DNA of 64,000 nucleotides from Cytobacillus luteolus (GTDB lineage Bacteria; Bacillota; Bacilli; Bacillales; Bacillaceae_L), in NCBI RefSeq assembly GCF_017873715.1, contig NZ_JAGGKM010000004.1, positions 452,673 through 516,672 of the forward strand, written 5' to 3'. Below are positions 47,692 to 59,196 of this stretch, piece by piece (the stretch's first letter is position 1; every line of letters starts with the position of its first letter). The notes under the pieces are model-generated. The model saw nothing but the letters and a program-made list of their open reading frames with translations. It was not told the origin of the DNA and ran no database searches. The translations under genes were made by a program, and so were the position numbers.

Positions 47692-48627
47692 ATGCAACCT
47701 CAAATTCAAACACAGCATAATATGTCCACAGGAAGAAAATCTAACTGGGATATTTGGTGGAGGTTATTACGTCCACATACATTAACTGCAGCTTTTATAC
47801 CTGTTTTTATAGGGACTTCTCTTGCTCTTTATGAAACAACGATAGATATACCACTATTTTTAGTTATGTTACTTGCTTGTTTACTCATTCAAATTGGAAC
47901 GAACATGATCAATGAATACTATGATTACAAACGAGGCCTAGATACAGCCGAATCTGTTGGAATTGGTGGTGCCATTGTAAGAGATGGCATTAAGGCAGAC
48001 ACTGTGCTAAAACTTGCTTTTGCTTCATTTGGTATTGCTACACTCCTAGGAGTATATATTTGTATGAACAGTAGCTGGTGGATTGCATTAATTGGAACCA
48101 TTTGTATGACAGCTGGTTATTTTTATACTGGTGGTCCTGTTCCTATTGCTTATACACCTTTTGGTGAACTTATGGCAGGTCTTTTTATGGGTTTAATCAT
48201 TATTTTAATTTCTTTCTTCATCCAAACTGGTGAAGTAACAACTAGCAGTGTTTTAGTATCGATTCCTATTTCAATTCTTGTTGGAGCTATCCTCCTTGCG
48301 AATAATATTCGTGATTTAGATGGTGATAAGGAAAACGGAAGAAAAACGTTAGCAATATTAATAGGAAGAAAAAATGCAATACTATTTTTGGCCTTAATGT
48401 TCATTACTTCCTATGTTTGGGTTTTAGCTTTAATCATTACAGGATTAGCTCCTATTTGGACTTTATTAGTTCTATTTAGTATGCCAAAAGCGATCAAGGC
48501 AACTAAGGGATTTGTAGGTAAATCCTTACCAATCCAAATGATGCCTGCAATGAAAGCAACAGCACAAACGAATACGATCTTCGGATTTTTGTTATCTGTT
48601 GGTCTTGTTGTAAGTTATTTTATATAA
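47692..48627 (+). CDS. menA: 1,4-Dihydroxy-2-naphthoate polyprenyltransferase
   Basis: This 311-residue UbiA-family membrane enzyme attaches the isoprenoid tail to DHNA. The first Asp-rich motif is NMINEYYDYKRGLDTAES near residue 75 and the second is ANNIRDLDGDKENGRKT near 205. About nine helices are visible. I chose the ATG at 47692 behind AAGGAGAG; an in-frame TTG at 47671 lies upstream of that site. It is divergent from menF and ends at a strong hairpin. Confidence 0.95.
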   Translation: MQPQIQTQHNMSTGRKSNWDIWWRLLRPHTLTAAFIPVFIGTSLALYETTIDIPLFLVMLLACLLIQIGTNMINEYYDYKRGLDTAESVGIGGAIVRDGIKADTVLKLAFASFGIATLLGVYICMNSSWWIALIGTICMTAGYFYTGGPVPIAYTPFGELMAGLFMGLIIILISFFIQTGEVTTSSVLVSIPISILVGAILLANNIRDLDGDKENGRKTLAILIGRKNAILFLALMFITSYVWVLALIITGLAPIWTLLVLFSMPKAIKATKGFVGKSLPIQMMPAMKATAQTNTIFGFLLSVGLVVSYFI

Positions 48628-48633
48628 TTTTTC

Positions 48634-48672
48634 TAAAAGCACGTATACAGCCATTGTATACGTGCTTTGTTT
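48634..48672 (+). terminator. Terminator of menA
   Basis: AAAGCACGTATACA pairs with TGTATACGTGCTTT around a 5-base loop, then TTTTATT. Confidence 0.86.
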
Positions 48673-48769
48673 TATTTATCTTTTGATTATGCTAATTTTT
48701 ACAATCATTTTTTGAGGTAAAAAGTAGATAATACTTTATATAACACATTTACAAGGAAGGAGTGTTTTT

Positions 48770-49534
48770 ATGCTTACACCTGAACAGTTATCAACCTTCC
48801 GTTCTCAGTTGATAAACGCCAAAGAAGATATTGAAAGAAGACTACAGGAAAATGACAATTTTGATTTAGATAATGGTCATTATCATGAGTCAATGGGTGA
48901 ACTATCTAGCTATGATAACCACCCTGCAGACGAAGGTAGTGCTTTATATGAGAGAGAAAAGGATTTGGCACTTAATGATCATACAAGCCGAGAACTCAAA
49001 GACGTCTATATTGCTTTAGAAAAGATAGATGATGGTTCTTATGGAAGATGTGAAGTTTGTGGAAAGGATATTCCGCTTGAAAGGTTGGAGGTTCTTCCTA
49101 CAACTACTTATTGTAAGGAGCATAGCCCTGATCAGGTGGTATCACATAATCGCCCGATTGAAGAAGGTGTGCTAATTCCCGATTATGGGAAATTTGAGTT
49201 TGATGATAAAGATGTAGAGGCCTATGACGCTGAGGATTCTTGGCAAGACGTAGCTAGGTATGGCACCTCTGAAACACCTTCAGATTTAAATGAAAATGTT
49301 GACCATTACAATGATGCATATGTTGAATCACATGACCCTGTAGGGTATGTAGAAGATTATGAAAACTTTGCTGCGACCGATATTTACGGTAACGAAATGA
49401 AAATTTATCCTAGCAAGCAACACCAAAAGTATGAAGAGGAATTAGATGAAGCTGGGACAATGACAATATTCGGAGACCTTCCTGCATATGAAAAAGACCC
49501 ATATACAGAAGAAGAAGCTGAAGATAGAAGATAA
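48770..49534 (+). CDS. yteA: YteA, TraR/DksA-type zinc-finger protein
   Basis: This 254-residue protein has the TraR/DksA C4 zinc finger YGRCEVCGKDIPLERLEVLPTTTYCKEH at residues about 92-120, though the fourth ligand position appears as CKEH. An N-terminal coiled region (LINAKEDIERRLQENDN) precedes it. The long acidic C-terminus (about 130 residues) is typical of YteA in Bacillus. Relatives bind RNA polymerase near the secondary channel or act in sporulation. The exact function of YteA is unknown to me. It is monocistronic. Confidence 0.9.
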   Translation: MLTPEQLSTFRSQLINAKEDIERRLQENDNFDLDNGHYHESMGELSSYDNHPADEGSALYEREKDLALNDHTSRELKDVYIALEKIDDGSYGRCEVCGKDIPLERLEVLPTTTYCKEHSPDQVVSHNRPIEEGVLIPDYGKFEFDDKDVEAYDAEDSWQDVARYGTSETPSDLNENVDHYNDAYVESHDPVGYVEDYENFAATDIYGNEMKIYPSKQHQKYEEELDEAGTMTIFGDLPAYEKDPYTEEEAEDRR

Positions 49535-49539
49535 AAATG

Positions 49540-49582
49540 TAAGAAAGAGGTGTCATAATAATCCTGACACCTCTTTCTGTTA
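49540..49582. terminator. Two-way terminator between yteA and the acylase gene
   Basis: AGAAAGAGGTGTCA pairs with TGACACCTCTTTCT. It serves the convergent genes and touches the acylase stop codon. Confidence 0.85.
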
Positions 49583-51979
49583 TTTCCCTGGAACCAATAA
49601 TAATTTATATTTTTGGTTTTCATATGATTCTGTATAAGTTGTATGGTATCCTCCTGTTGTCCAAGGTCCTATTTGATCGTTATACCAATTGCTTAAAACA
49701 TGACCAGATTGACCAGGACCAACAACATTATAGCTTTTTGATAAGTTAGCTAAATCCACAACCGTTCGCCAAGCACCTCCGTGATTAACCAAACCAGTTG
49801 TACTACTCCAACCTGCTGCAGCAACTGTAACGCGACTTCCACCCATAGGAACTGGTTTTGCAAAGTTAAATAAATAATTTAATGGCTTTATTGCAGACAA
49901 TGGGTGATTAAATGGCACTGCATGGTATTCACCCCATGACCATTTAGTTATGGTATTACCTTGAATTTCTGTAATTTTATCAATTGTTCGTTTATATGCA
50001 GAAGATATAACCTTGTCAATTCCACCTGCATCCTGAATCCATAAACTTTCTTCACCTTTGTCTGCTTTACGAATCATTTCATCAACAATCTGAGCTCTCC
50101 CCTCGAAGAGTCCATTTAATTCTTTCGGTACTTTACTTTCAAAAATCACATCACCAATTTCTGCCATCCATAAATGGAAGATTAATGGCGCACCTAAATC
50201 TTTATTATCATTAAAATCCCACTCCGATAACAATTTCAATGCATTTTTATCCACTTCACGTAAGTTATCTTCCTTCAACATCCCTACTAAAATCGGTACG
50301 AACTCTTCTGCCTGAAGGTTGTATTGATCAAACTGAAGCTTCTTCATGTCCTCAACAGAAAGCTTTTCGTTTCCAGATAGCACATCCATAATTCTTTGTT
50401 GGCGGTAGGGCTGTGCCCATGTATGAGTAATATGGTAAGGGTAGTCATCCGTTACTATCTTATTGTTGGCTGTAGCAATAAACCCTTCTTTCGGATTAAT
50501 AACCGTTGGCAGCTCTTCCCAAGGAATAAAACCTTCCCATTCGTATTCATCCGTCCAACCAGGAACTGGCACCGAGCTATCACCCTTTTTTCGTATTGGA
50601 ATATGCCCATTTGCTCGATAAGCAATATTTCCTTCTTTATCAGCAAAAACAAAGTTTTGCGCCGGAGTATGAAAATAAGTTAATGCATCCTTAAACTCCT
50701 CCCAATTACTTGCCTTGTTAAATCTAAGAACTGCCTCTAATTCTGTTGATGGACTTAAGGCAGTCCATTTTAAAGCAAGAGCAGTATCAGATCTATTATC
50801 GTGTGCAAATTCAGATATAATTGGCCCATGGCGAGTGATTGTCACTTTGTAAGGAATAGTTTCCTCATCTTTTACCTTAATTTGTTCATCAATCACCGTT
50901 GCTTGTTCCCACTTGTCCATGTATAAGAATTCATTTTCATTTTCCGGATTACGCTTCTCAATATATAAATCCTGTACGTCTGGGCCAACATTCGTAACTC
51001 CCCATGCAATCTTCTCATTTCTTCCGAGTATGATACCAGGAATTCCGGCAAATATTACACCATTCACATTAACTTCAGGACTGTTAAGGTGCACCTCATA
51101 CCAGATGGAAGGAGTTGCAAGGCTTAAATGAGGGTCATTCGCTAAGTATGGAAACCCTGATTCCGTTTTATCTCCTGATACAACCCAGTTGTTACTCCCA
51201 TTAAATTCATCTGGTACATCCAAAGTAGCAAAGCTTTTCGTAAGATCCATTGGATTTTCCTTTAGGGCCTGAATTACAGTTGCTCCATCCTCAGGGTAAA
51301 CTGGAAACAGTTCTAATAGCTTATCTTCAGGTACGACGAAGGCCATATGGTGTCGGAAAGCCTGTCCTTCCCAGTGTCCACCTAAATCATATGCCATGTA
51401 TTTCCCAATTGTTAGCGAATCAATCGCAGTCCATTCCCTCGGCTTATACCCCGCTAGTGTAAACTCAATAGGTAAAGAGTTTGATTCTATCGCTTCATTT
51501 ATATATGCATTTACACCTTCAGCATACCAATTCAATACTTCTTGTGCTTCCACAGAGTAAATACCATAGCTTGCCTCTGCTGCCCTTCGTAAACCAAGAG
51601 CCCTGAAAAACTTATCTTTATCAACAGTTGAAGCTCCAATTACTTCACTTAATTCTCCTGAAGCTTGTCTTCTAGATAAGTCCATTTGAAATAGGCGATC
51701 CTGTGCAGTTACATACCCTTGTGCGATATATAAATCTCTTTCTGTTTGTGCTTCAATGTGTGGAACACCATTCTCGTCACGATAAACTGTAACCTGATTT
51801 TCTAGCCCTGAAACAGTTAGCTCCCCATCAATAGTTGGTAGTCCCTTTTTAATAAATAAATATCCTGCTAAAACAATTGCAGTGAGTAAGATTAAAAGCG
51901 AAACTAAAGCTATGAGTACAAGCTTTAATCCTTTCTTTTTAGCCCTAGTCTGTTTTTTTATAATTACCTCACCATTCAA
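49580..51979 (-). CDS. Penicillin acylase family (Ntn hydrolase) protein
   Basis: This 799-residue precursor belongs to the penicillin/AHL acylase family. A membrane or signal helix (LVLIALVSLLILLTAIVLAGYLFI) follows a basic N-terminus. The precursor is cut before the nucleophilic serine in FNGSNNWVVSGDKTESGFPYLANDPHL (near residue 262), giving alpha and beta chains. GVTNVGPDVQDLYIE and the C-terminal GQSGHVLSNWYNDQIGPWTTGGYH are also typical. Substrates may be acyl amides, N-acyl homoserine lactones or beta-lactams. I chose the TTG at 51979, 7 bases after GGGGGG. A perfect cre site lies 16-30 bp upstream. Confidence 0.88.
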   Translation of the reverse strand: MNGEVIIKKQTRAKKKGLKLVLIALVSLLILLTAIVLAGYLFIKKGLPTIDGELTVSGLENQVTVYRDENGVPHIEAQTERDLYIAQGYVTAQDRLFQMDLSRRQASGELSEVIGASTVDKDKFFRALGLRRAAEASYGIYSVEAQEVLNWYAEGVNAYINEAIESNSLPIEFTLAGYKPREWTAIDSLTIGKYMAYDLGGHWEGQAFRHHMAFVVPEDKLLELFPVYPEDGATVIQALKENPMDLTKSFATLDVPDEFNGSNNWVVSGDKTESGFPYLANDPHLSLATPSIWYEVHLNSPEVNVNGVIFAGIPGIILGRNEKIAWGVTNVGPDVQDLYIEKRNPENENEFLYMDKWEQATVIDEQIKVKDEETIPYKVTITRHGPIISEFAHDNRSDTALALKWTALSPSTELEAVLRFNKASNWEEFKDALTYFHTPAQNFVFADKEGNIAYRANGHIPIRKKGDSSVPVPGWTDEYEWEGFIPWEELPTVINPKEGFIATANNKIVTDDYPYHITHTWAQPYRQQRIMDVLSGNEKLSVEDMKKLQFDQYNLQAEEFVPILVGMLKEDNLREVDKNALKLLSEWDFNDNKDLGAPLIFHLWMAEIGDVIFESKVPKELNGLFEGRAQIVDEMIRKADKGEESLWIQDAGGIDKVISSAYKRTIDKITEIQGNTITKWSWGEYHAVPFNHPLSAIKPLNYLFNFAKPVPMGGSRVTVAAAGWSSTTGLVNHGGAWRTVVDLANLSKSYNVVGPGQSGHVLSNWYNDQIGPWTTGGYHTTYTESYENQKYKLLLVPGK

Positions 51980-51994
51980 ATAAATCCCCCCGTA

Positions 51995-52009
51995 AGTAAA
52001 CGCTTTCAA
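51995..52009 (-). promoter_or_regulatory. Perfect cre (CcpA) site at the acylase start
   Basis: Read on the minus strand TTGAAAGCGTTTACT matches WTGAAARCGYTTWCW at all 15 positions. It ends 16 bp before the start codon, where bound CcpA would block initiation or elongation. Confidence 0.82.
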
Positions 52010-52079
52010 AATTTTAGTGAAATACTTTTTTATAATTATAATATTCAGAATATAATTTGTCATTAATTACTTTGCAGTC

Positions 52080-52376
52080 ACTATTCGACAGTCGAAATAA
52101 AAGAGCGAATAGTGTCATATTGTAGAGCATACACATAACAAAAAACTACACAAGAATTTTACATTTTTTTCATGAGAGAGGATATAAAAATGGGATTTCA
52201 AAAAGGGTGGAGAATAGTCGGGTATACAAAGGAAAAGAGAATGTAAGAATTAACGCACATAAAATTGATAAACGATTTATGTAGATGAAATCAGGTATGG
52301 CATTCTGACTTAGCAGGGATTTAAGGTGTCATGTTTTTATTATCACTATGCATTTCTTTTCATAAAATAAATTAAC
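52080..52376. other. Intergenic region before the lipase gene
   Basis: Most of this stretch is AT-rich without a convincing gene. A CACTATTCG/CGAATAGTG inverted repeat (about 52079-52115) with an inner TTCGAC/GTCGAA palindrome could be an operator or a small hairpin. A tiny frame starting ATGGGATTTC near 52191 (18 codons) has a fair ribosome site but nothing else in its favour. Confidence 0.4.
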
Positions 52377-52394
52377 TTGAAAGGAAGTGGGAGA

Positions 52395-53108
52395 ATGAGG
52401 ATTAAAAAGGATGAAGCACTTTTGCTAGCAAACTGTTGTCTTCTAACATATACGCAATACGATAAGAAAGGGGAATTTACTCCTCCGAAAGGTTTCAAAG
52501 TTGTCGATACCTTTAAAGCTGATGTCTTTGGTTCGAAAGAGTGGTTTGGCTTTATCATCGAATCTTTAGACTCAATAATTGTAGCCTTTCGAGGAACAGT
52601 CTCAGACCCAGATTGGATTGCAGACGCTGATATTATTGAGCATCCCTTTCCATACTCTACAAATAAGAGTCTAGTACACGGGGGCTTTCTATCAATTTAT
52701 GAATCATGTAGAGACCAACTCCTATCAAAGCTATCTTCTCTATCGGCACAAAAACAGCTATACGTAACAGGTCATAGTTTAGGGGCTGCATTAGCTGTTT
52801 TACATGCTATGGATATCTATGAAAATACAGATTTTAAGGAACTAACACTATTTACATTGGCCGGTCCACGTGTAGGAAATGGTGAATTTGCATCATTGTA
52901 TAATCGTAAAATTAAAAATTCCATACGATTTGTCAATGCAAATGATATCATTCCAATGCTCCCTCCTAAAAGGATTTATAACCCCTTAACAGAGAAATAT
53001 AGTTCTTATCGACATGTTAAAAAGCAAGTAAGCTTTTCTCACCAAACAGGGACACTTAGAGGCAATCATAGCATTTATACTTATATAAAAGGCCTGGAAG
53101 AATTATAA
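52395..53108 (+). CDS. Class 3 (fungal-type) lipase family protein
   Basis: This 237-residue hydrolase has the class 3 lipase pattern: IIVAFRGTVSDPDWIADADI near residue 61, the nucleophile elbow VTGHSLGAALAVLHAM with serine near 128, an aspartate in VNANDIIPMLPP and a histidine in LRGNHSIYTYI. There is no signal peptide, so it is probably intracellular. I placed the start at the ATG at 52395 after GGAAGTGGGAG; a TTG at 52377 lies before that site. It faces glgP with a terminator between. Confidence 0.88.
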   Translation: MRIKKDEALLLANCCLLTYTQYDKKGEFTPPKGFKVVDTFKADVFGSKEWFGFIIESLDSIIVAFRGTVSDPDWIADADIIEHPFPYSTNKSLVHGGFLSIYESCRDQLLSKLSSLSAQKQLYVTGHSLGAALAVLHAMDIYENTDFKELTLFTLAGPRVGNGEFASLYNRKIKNSIRFVNANDIIPMLPPKRIYNPLTEKYSSYRHVKKQVSFSHQTGTLRGNHSIYTYIKGLEEL

Positions 53109-53114
53109 AGTACA

Positions 53115-53147
53115 AAAAAGAGGGTGCACCCAGAGAAGTGCCCCTCT
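53115..53147. terminator. Terminator between the lipase gene and glgP
   Basis: AGAGGGTGCAC pairs imperfectly with GTGCCCCTCT. On the minus strand it is followed by TTTTTTG, so it mainly serves the glg operon. Confidence 0.8.
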
Positions 53148-53157
53148 ATTTCATAGT

Positions 53158-55548
53158 TTATGAATCTATTTTCCAGATGTGTTTAGCATACTCACGAATC
53201 GTTCGATCACTTGAAAAGTAACCTGAGTGAGCAATATTTAATAGACTCTTCTCCAACCACTTACTTCGGTCTTGATAAGCATCGTTAACCTGCTCCTGTG
53301 CTGCCACGTAAGAAGCAAAATCTCTAAGAACAAAATATTGATCATTCTGAGTTAGAAGAGAGTCATAGATTGCTTCAAAGTCTCCCTCAGTTTCTGGGAA
53401 ATGACCGTTAATTAGTTGTTCTAAAACCTTGCTAATTCGTTTGTCATGGTAATAGTATTCGTTTGAATAATATCCCCCATTTTGATAATAGTGAAGAACT
53501 TCCTCAGCCTTTAATCCAAAGGTGAAAATATTTTCATCGCCTACAGCATCTTTGATTTCAATATTCGCACCATCCAATGTACCAATTGTTAGAGCACCAT
53601 TCATCATAAACTTCATATTGCCGGTTCCTGATGCTTCTTTACTAGCCGTTGAAATTTGCTCACTAACATCTGCTGCTGGAAAAATATCCTCTGCAATCGA
53701 TACACGATAGTTTTCAATAAAGATCACCTTAAGGAACTCAGAAGTTTGCTTATCACTATTTACCTTCTCAGCTACAGAGTTAATCAGTTTTATTATCTTT
53801 TTTGCATAATAATAGCCTGGGGATGCTTTTGCCCCAAAAATAAAGGTTCGCGGGTGAAACGTAAAACTGGAATCTTCTTTCATTCGATTATATAAGTACA
53901 TGATATGTAGAACATTTAATAGCTGACGTTTATACTCATGTAGACGTTTTACCTGTACATCAAAAATTGAATAAGGATCAACCTTAATACCCGTTTGTGC
54001 TAGGATACGTTTTGCCAAAATCTCTTTTCTAGATATTTTCACATCATAAAGTCTCTCAAGTATAGTTGGGTCATATCTATAATTCTTTAATTCTAGTAAA
54101 GACTTGGGCTCATAAATCCAATCGTTTCCTATTGTTTCAGTAAGCAGTGCTGCCAATTGAGGATTAGCCTTTAATAACCAACGTCGGTGAGTAATTCCAT
54201 TCGTTTTATTATTGAATTTGTCAGGGTAGACCTCATAAAATAATTTCATTTCGCGTTTTTTCAATATTTCAGAATGTAGCTTAGCTACACCATTCACACT
54301 ATAACTTCCTACAATCGCTAAATGTGCCATTTTAACAACACCGTGTGCAATAACGGCCATATTCTCAATTCGATTCCAATCCCCTGGATACAGTTTCCAA
54401 AGTTCCTTACAAAAACGCTCATTTATTTCTTCTACAATCATAAAAATTCTTGGTAATAAAGGCTTAAAAATATAAATTGGCCATTTCTCTAATGCCTCAG
54501 ATAAAGTGGTATGATTCGTATAAGAGATCGTTTTGGTTGTAACCTGCCATGCTTCATACCATCCCATACCTTCCTCATCCATTAATATCCTCATTAATTC
54601 CGGTACTGCTAATACTGGGTGTGTGTCATTAATATGGATGGCTACTCCATTATGCAAATCTTCCAGGCTACCATGTGTAGATTTATAATTTCGTAATATA
54701 CTTTGTAAACTAGCTGAAACTAAGAAGTACTGCTGCTTTAACCTTAAGATTTTCCCATCATCATGGGTATCATCAGGATATAAAAACTCTGATACCGCTT
54801 CTGTTTCTCTCTTATACTCTAAAATGTTCTTATTATGAGGGAACGGGGATGGTTCTGCATTCCATAGTTGAAGTGTATTAACTGATTCTGTACCATAACC
54901 AATTACAGGAATATCATAAGGAACAGCCGTTATCTTCTCTGCATTTACATGTCTAAATTTAAGCTTCCCTTCATGATAGAAGGACTCAACTTCTCCCCAG
55001 AAACTTATCTCTGCAGCTTGATCAGATTTTCGTATCTCCCAGACATTTCCGTGACGTAACCATTGCTCTGGGTATTCAACCTGATATCCTTCTATTATCT
55101 TTTGGTCAAATAATCCATGTTTATAACGGATGCCACAACCGTGTCCTGGTAAGTTTAGGGAGGCTAATGAATCAAGAAAACATGCTGCTAATCTTCCTAA
55201 GCCCCCATTACCTAATCCAGCATCTGCTTCAGCCTCTTCAATATTCTTTATGTCAATGCCTAGCTCTAACAGACCTTCTTCTACAATTTGATTTATTCCA
55301 AGGTTTATAAGGTTATTTCCTAATAATCTCCCAAGTAGAAACTCAATTGATAAATAGTAAACCTGCTTCTGTTTACTACTTCGATATTTCTCATTCGTTT
55401 GTATCCAGTTTGAACTAATATACTCTCTTACTAAACTACCCAGTGTATTATAATGATCTCTACTTGTCGATTCAGAGAAACTTTTTCCAGACAGCATTTC
55501 AAGTCTATTGCAAAATACCTTCTTAAACGTCTCTTTGTTGGTGAACAT
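53158..55548 (-). CDS. glgP: Glycogen phosphorylase
   Basis: This 796-residue phosphorylase releases glucose 1-phosphate from glycogen. The PLP-lysine region is [28 protein letters not shown] near residues 635-662, and the N-terminal [21 protein letters not shown] and [19 protein letters not shown] are clear. It is the last gene of glgBCDAP, and its start overlaps the end of glgA by 26 bp, so the pair is translationally coupled. A terminator follows. Confidence 0.97.
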   Translation of the reverse strand: MFTNKETFKKVFCNRLEMLSGKSFSESTSRDHYNTLGSLVREYISSNWIQTNEKYRSSKQKQVYYLSIEFLLGRLLGNNLINLGINQIVEEGLLELGIDIKNIEEAEADAGLGNGGLGRLAACFLDSLASLNLPGHGCGIRYKHGLFDQKIIEGYQVEYPEQWLRHGNVWEIRKSDQAAEISFWGEVESFYHEGKLKFRHVNAEKITAVPYDIPVIGYGTESVNTLQLWNAEPSPFPHNKNILEYKRETEAVSEFLYPDDTHDDGKILRLKQQYFLVSASLQSILRNYKSTHGSLEDLHNGVAIHINDTHPVLAVPELMRILMDEEGMGWYEAWQVTTKTISYTNHTTLSEALEKWPIYIFKPLLPRIFMIVEEINERFCKELWKLYPGDWNRIENMAVIAHGVVKMAHLAIVGSYSVNGVAKLHSEILKKREMKLFYEVYPDKFNNKTNGITHRRWLLKANPQLAALLTETIGNDWIYEPKSLLELKNYRYDPTILERLYDVKISRKEILAKRILAQTGIKVDPYSIFDVQVKRLHEYKRQLLNVLHIMYLYNRMKEDSSFTFHPRTFIFGAKASPGYYYAKKIIKLINSVAEKVNSDKQTSEFLKVIFIENYRVSIAEDIFPAADVSEQISTASKEASGTGNMKFMMNGALTIGTLDGANIEIKDAVGDENIFTFGLKAEEVLHYYQNGGYYSNEYYYHDKRISKVLEQLINGHFPETEGDFEAIYDSLLTQNDQYFVLRDFASYVAAQEQVNDAYQDRSKWLEKSLLNIAHSGYFSSDRTIREYAKHIWKIDS

Positions 55549-56986
55549 TCATTCCACTCCTAACAAGTAAACCTGCATAAAGCTGATTATATTTAAAAGC
55601 AGATTGTGCCCAGCTATAGTCACGTGACATTGCTTCTCCAACTATTTTTGACCATACTTCCCTATTTTGAAATAAGTCAATTGCACGATCAACAGTGTAG
55701 AGCATATCATGTGCGTTAAAGTTCTTAAAACTAAAGCCATTTCCGATACCAGTGCTTTCATTATAGGAGAGAACAGTATCATTTAAGCCCCCTGTTTCAC
55801 GAACAATCGGAATCGTACCATAACGTAAAGCAATTAGTTGCCCTAATCCACATGGTTCAAATTTTGAAGGCATTAAGAATAGATCAGAACCAGCATAGAT
55901 TTGGTGTGCTAATTTTTCATCAAAACCAATAACTACTTTTAACTTAGTCGGATAGTGGTGAGCTAAAGTTAAAAAGATATTTTCATATTTCTCATCACCG
56001 GTTCCAAGGATAATTAACTGTAGATCCTTAGATAACATTTCTTCTATTACATGTATGATTAAATCGAGACCTTTTTGTTCAGTTAACCGTGAGATAATTG
56101 ATACTACAGGTATATCTTTTCGTTTCGGTAACCCAAATTGCTTCTGTAATGATTGTTTATTCAATTCTTTATTTTTCATTTTCGTGTAATCGTATTTCTT
56201 CGCAATCAGGTCATCTGTCTTCGGGTTATATATCTCATCATCTATCCCATTTAAAATCCCAACTAACTTATCATTATACTTTCGTAATAGCCCATCTAAT
56301 TTTTCACCATAGTACTTGCTTTGAATTTCATCTTTGTAGGTTGGACTAACGGTAGTAATTAAATCTGATGAGACAATAGCTGCCTTCATAAAGTTTACGT
56401 TCCCAAAGAACTCAAGTTGATCACTTGTAAAGTATTCCTCTGACAGGTTTAACAAATCTCCTAGGATTCCCTTTGGAAATACACCTTGGAATTGAAGATT
56501 ATGGATGGTAAAAATCGTACGAATGGAAGAATAGTCTTCTTCTTTATACTCATGTTTCAGTAAAAAGTTTACCATTCCAGTGTGCCAGTCGTGACAATGA
56601 ATAATATCCGGCATAAAGTCAATGTTAGGAATAGCTTGTAAAACCGCATGGCAAAAGAAAGAAAACCTTTCACCATCATCATAGTACCCATAAAGGCGAT
56701 CTCTATTAAAATAATACTCATTATCGATAAAATAATAAGTGATTCCCTCATAAGTTAAAACCTCTATACCACAGTATTGAGATCTCCAACTTAGTTGAAC
56801 GTTAAACTCACACACTTTATCCATCTTTTCTTTAAATTGTAAGGGGATTTGCCCGTATTTCGGCAGCATAATCCTTACGTCTGTTCCCAAATTTTTCAGT
56901 TCCTTTGGAAGGGCACCAGCTACATCTGCTAAACCACCTGATTTTATAAAGGGAACACACTCTGATACTACAAATAGGACTTTCAC
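55523..56986 (-). CDS. glgA: Glycogen synthase (ADP-glucose)
   Basis: This 487-residue GT5 enzyme extends glycogen from ADP-glucose. The N-terminal substrate motif [16 protein letters not shown] is at residues 16-31. The C-terminal [29 protein letters not shown] holds the catalytic glutamate region. The start is GTG at 56986, which overlaps the glgD stop by 4 bp (GTGA). It also overlaps glgP at its end. Confidence 0.96.
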   Translation of the reverse strand: MKVLFVVSECVPFIKSGGLADVAGALPKELKNLGTDVRIMLPKYGQIPLQFKEKMDKVCEFNVQLSWRSQYCGIEVLTYEGITYYFIDNEYYFNRDRLYGYYDDGERFSFFCHAVLQAIPNIDFMPDIIHCHDWHTGMVNFLLKHEYKEEDYSSIRTIFTIHNLQFQGVFPKGILGDLLNLSEEYFTSDQLEFFGNVNFMKAAIVSSDLITTVSPTYKDEIQSKYYGEKLDGLLRKYNDKLVGILNGIDDEIYNPKTDDLIAKKYDYTKMKNKELNKQSLQKQFGLPKRKDIPVVSIISRLTEQKGLDLIIHVIEEMLSKDLQLIILGTGDEKYENIFLTLAHHYPTKLKVVIGFDEKLAHQIYAGSDLFLMPSKFEPCGLGQLIALRYGTIPIVRETGGLNDTVLSYNESTGIGNGFSFKNFNAHDMLYTVDRAIDLFQNREVWSKIVGEAMSRDYSWAQSAFKYNQLYAGLLVRSGMNVHQQRDV

Positions 56987-57999
56987 GATTTCATCAACGC
57001 TCCTTGTAAGGTTCCTTTACGAACTACGTAAGGAGAAAACTTACTTCCCTGGAGAGATACATTATTCTCTACTTTTACATCTTTGTCAAAAACAACTGCA
57101 TCTAGTACACAATTTGTTCCAATAACGCTTTTTTGCATAATGATGCTGTTTTTAATAAACGTTCCTTTACCTACCTTAACACCTCTTGAAATAATACTAT
57201 TTTCTACATGTCCTTCAATTACACATCCATTAGCGATCATTGAATTTTTTACAACTGCATCTTTTGTATATTTCGTAGGTGGCTCATCTTTCACCTTAGT
57301 ATAAATCGGACTATATTGTAAGAATAATTGTTTCCAAACAGTTGGATCTAACAACTCCATACTGTGTTTATAATAGCTTCCTATAGAATCAATTACTTTT
57401 ACATATCCGCGATATTCATAATCACATATCTTAAAGGTATGCTTATGGTCCTGGACTACATCTTGAATGCTATAGTATCCTGTAGCATCTTGTGCTGTAA
57501 TCAAATCAATCAGAAGCGAAGTTTCTAGGATATACATCTCTAGCGATTTGCCCAAATGACGAACTTCGGTTATATCACACTCTTCTTCAATATGTCTTTT
57601 TAATATCTTCTTATAATCGACATTACAGACAGTGTAACTGTTTGTGATCAACGTGTACTTTTGAGTACTTCGATAAAAGTAATCCATATGATTACGAAAC
57701 TGCTTAAACGAACCTTCTTCTTCAAAATTTGAGGAGGGAAAGAAAAATAATCCATCTCTTTTTCTATTTAAATCCCACTGCTTCCCGGATCCAATATGAT
57801 CCATAAGAGAACGGTATTGATATCTCGGAAAGATGGCTACACTTTCAATTCCGGAGTTAACCATGTTAGACAAAACAAAGTCAACTAATCTATATCTACC
57901 TGCAAATGGAATAGCTGCCATTGATCGATTTATTGTTAAATCACTGGTAGCCTCTCTATATGTTGTTGCATCAATGACTCCAAGCAAGTTCTTTATCAT
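56983..57999 (-). CDS. glgD: Glucose-1-phosphate adenylyltransferase subunit GlgD
   Basis: This 338-residue protein is the GlgC-like second subunit of Bacillus ADP-glucose pyrophosphorylase. It has the nucleotidyltransferase fold ([24 protein letters not shown]) but lacks the catalytic GGGxGxRL-type loop at its start. This fits a regulatory subunit, as known for GlgD. A left-handed beta-helix repeat occupies the C-terminus. I placed the start at the ATG at 57999, 9 bases after GAGAGG; two in-frame codons upstream overlap that site. It lies between glgC and glgA. Confidence 0.92.
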   Translation of the reverse strand: MIKNLLGVIDATTYREATSDLTINRSMAAIPFAGRYRLVDFVLSNMVNSGIESVAIFPRYQYRSLMDHIGSGKQWDLNRKRDGLFFFPSSNFEEEGSFKQFRNHMDYFYRSTQKYTLITNSYTVCNVDYKKILKRHIEEECDITEVRHLGKSLEMYILETSLLIDLITAQDATGYYSIQDVVQDHKHTFKICDYEYRGYVKVIDSIGSYYKHSMELLDPTVWKQLFLQYSPIYTKVKDEPPTKYTKDAVVKNSMIANGCVIEGHVENSIISRGVKVGKGTFIKNSIIMQKSVIGTNCVLDAVVFDKDVKVENNVSLQGSKFSPYVVRKGTLQGALMKS

Positions 58000-58053
58000 T
58001 TTACTCATCCTCTCAGGGGCTATTTTCAATTCTGTCCATAACCCTATTCATCT

Positions 58054-59196
58054 TTATTTATTTACCATAATCATGTCTTCTGTAACGAGGACAATGTCAT
58101 CTTCCTGTTCGGAACGAATGACCGTCCCATCTGGAATGTGAATTCCTGGTGGAATAATGGCTCTCTCAATAAAGACATTCTTTCCGATTTTTGCATCTGG
58201 CATGATTACAGACTCTTTTATAATAGAGCCCTCACCAATATGTGAACCTTGAAATAAAACAGAATGGTAAGCACTTCCTTCAATTACACAACCTTCATTT
58301 ACAAGCGATTCATTAACATCCGCAGATGGAGAGATAAATTGTGGTGGTTGATTTGGATTAACCGAATAAATGCGCCAAGATTGATCAAATAAGTTTAATT
58401 TGGAATCCTCACTTAATAAGTCCATATTAGCTTCCCATAAGCTTTTTACGGTTCCTACATCCTTCCAATAGCCCTTAAAAGGATATGCAATTAACTTTTT
58501 CTGTTCTTTTAATAAGAGCGGAATAACATCCTTGCCAAAATCATGACTTGAATCTTGATTTTGGTCATCTAATTCTAAAAACTCCTTTAGAACAGACCAT
58601 TTAAAAATATATATGCCCATAGATGCTAAGTTATTTTTTGGATATTCGGGTTTTTCTTCAAATTCTATAATCTCCATGTCCTCGTTTGTATTCATAATGC
58701 CAAATCGGCTTGCTTCATCCCAAGGTACTTCAATGACTGAAATAGAAACATCTGCATTTTTACTAATATGAAATTCTAGCATCTTAGCATAGTCCATTTT
58801 ATAAATATGATCTCCTGATAAAATCAATACATATTCTGGGTCATATTGTTTTAAATAGGTTACATTCTGATAGATTGCACTGGCCGTACCAGAATACCAC
58901 TTCACACCTGAGGACTCTGCATATGGAGGAAGAACTGTGACTCCACCATGTCTACGGTCAAGATCCCAAGCACTACCAATACCAATATAAGAATGTAGTA
59001 GGAGAGGTTGATATTGTGTAAGCACACCAACAGTATCAATTCCTGAATTTGTACAGTTACTCAGAGTAAAGTCAATAATTCTATATTTTCCACCAAAAGG
59101 AACAGCAGGCTTTGCCAGGTCTTGAGTTAATGAATTTAGCCTACTCCCCTTTCCCCCTGCCAATAGCATTGCGACGCACTTTTTTCTGATCATCAT
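58054..59196 (-). CDS. glgC: Glucose-1-phosphate adenylyltransferase catalytic subunit
   Basis: This 380-residue enzyme makes ADP-glucose from ATP and glucose 1-phosphate. The nucleotide loop [40 protein letters not shown] is at residues about 9-48, followed by [16 protein letters not shown]-terminal hexapeptide repeats form a beta-helix. I placed the start at the ATG at 59196, 7 bases after GGGGAG; this overlaps the glgB end by 56 bp. The length equals that of B. subtilis GlgC. Confidence 0.96.
   Translation of the reverse strand: MMIRKKCVAMLLAGGKGSRLNSLTQDLAKPAVPFGGKYRIIDFTLSNCTNSGIDTVGVLTQYQPLLLHSYIGIGSAWDLDRRHGGVTVLPPYAESSGVKWYSGTASAIYQNVTYLKQYDPEYVLILSGDHIYKMDYAKMLEFHISKNADVSISVIEVPWDEASRFGIMNTNEDMEIIEFEEKPEYPKNNLASMGIYIFKWSVLKEFLELDDQNQDSSHDFGKDVIPLLLKEQKKLIAYPFKGYWKDVGTVKSLWEANMDLLSEDSKLNLFDQSWRIYSVNPNQPPQFISPSADVNESLVNEGCVIEGSAYHSVLFQGSHIGEGSIIKESVIMPDAKIGKNVFIERAIIPPGIHIPDGTVIRSEQEDDIVLVTEDMIMVNK

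Noticed and set aside
52191..52247. 18-codon frame before the lipase gene
   Set aside because: The ribosome site is fair but the frame is too short and has no supporting context; not enough to call a gene.
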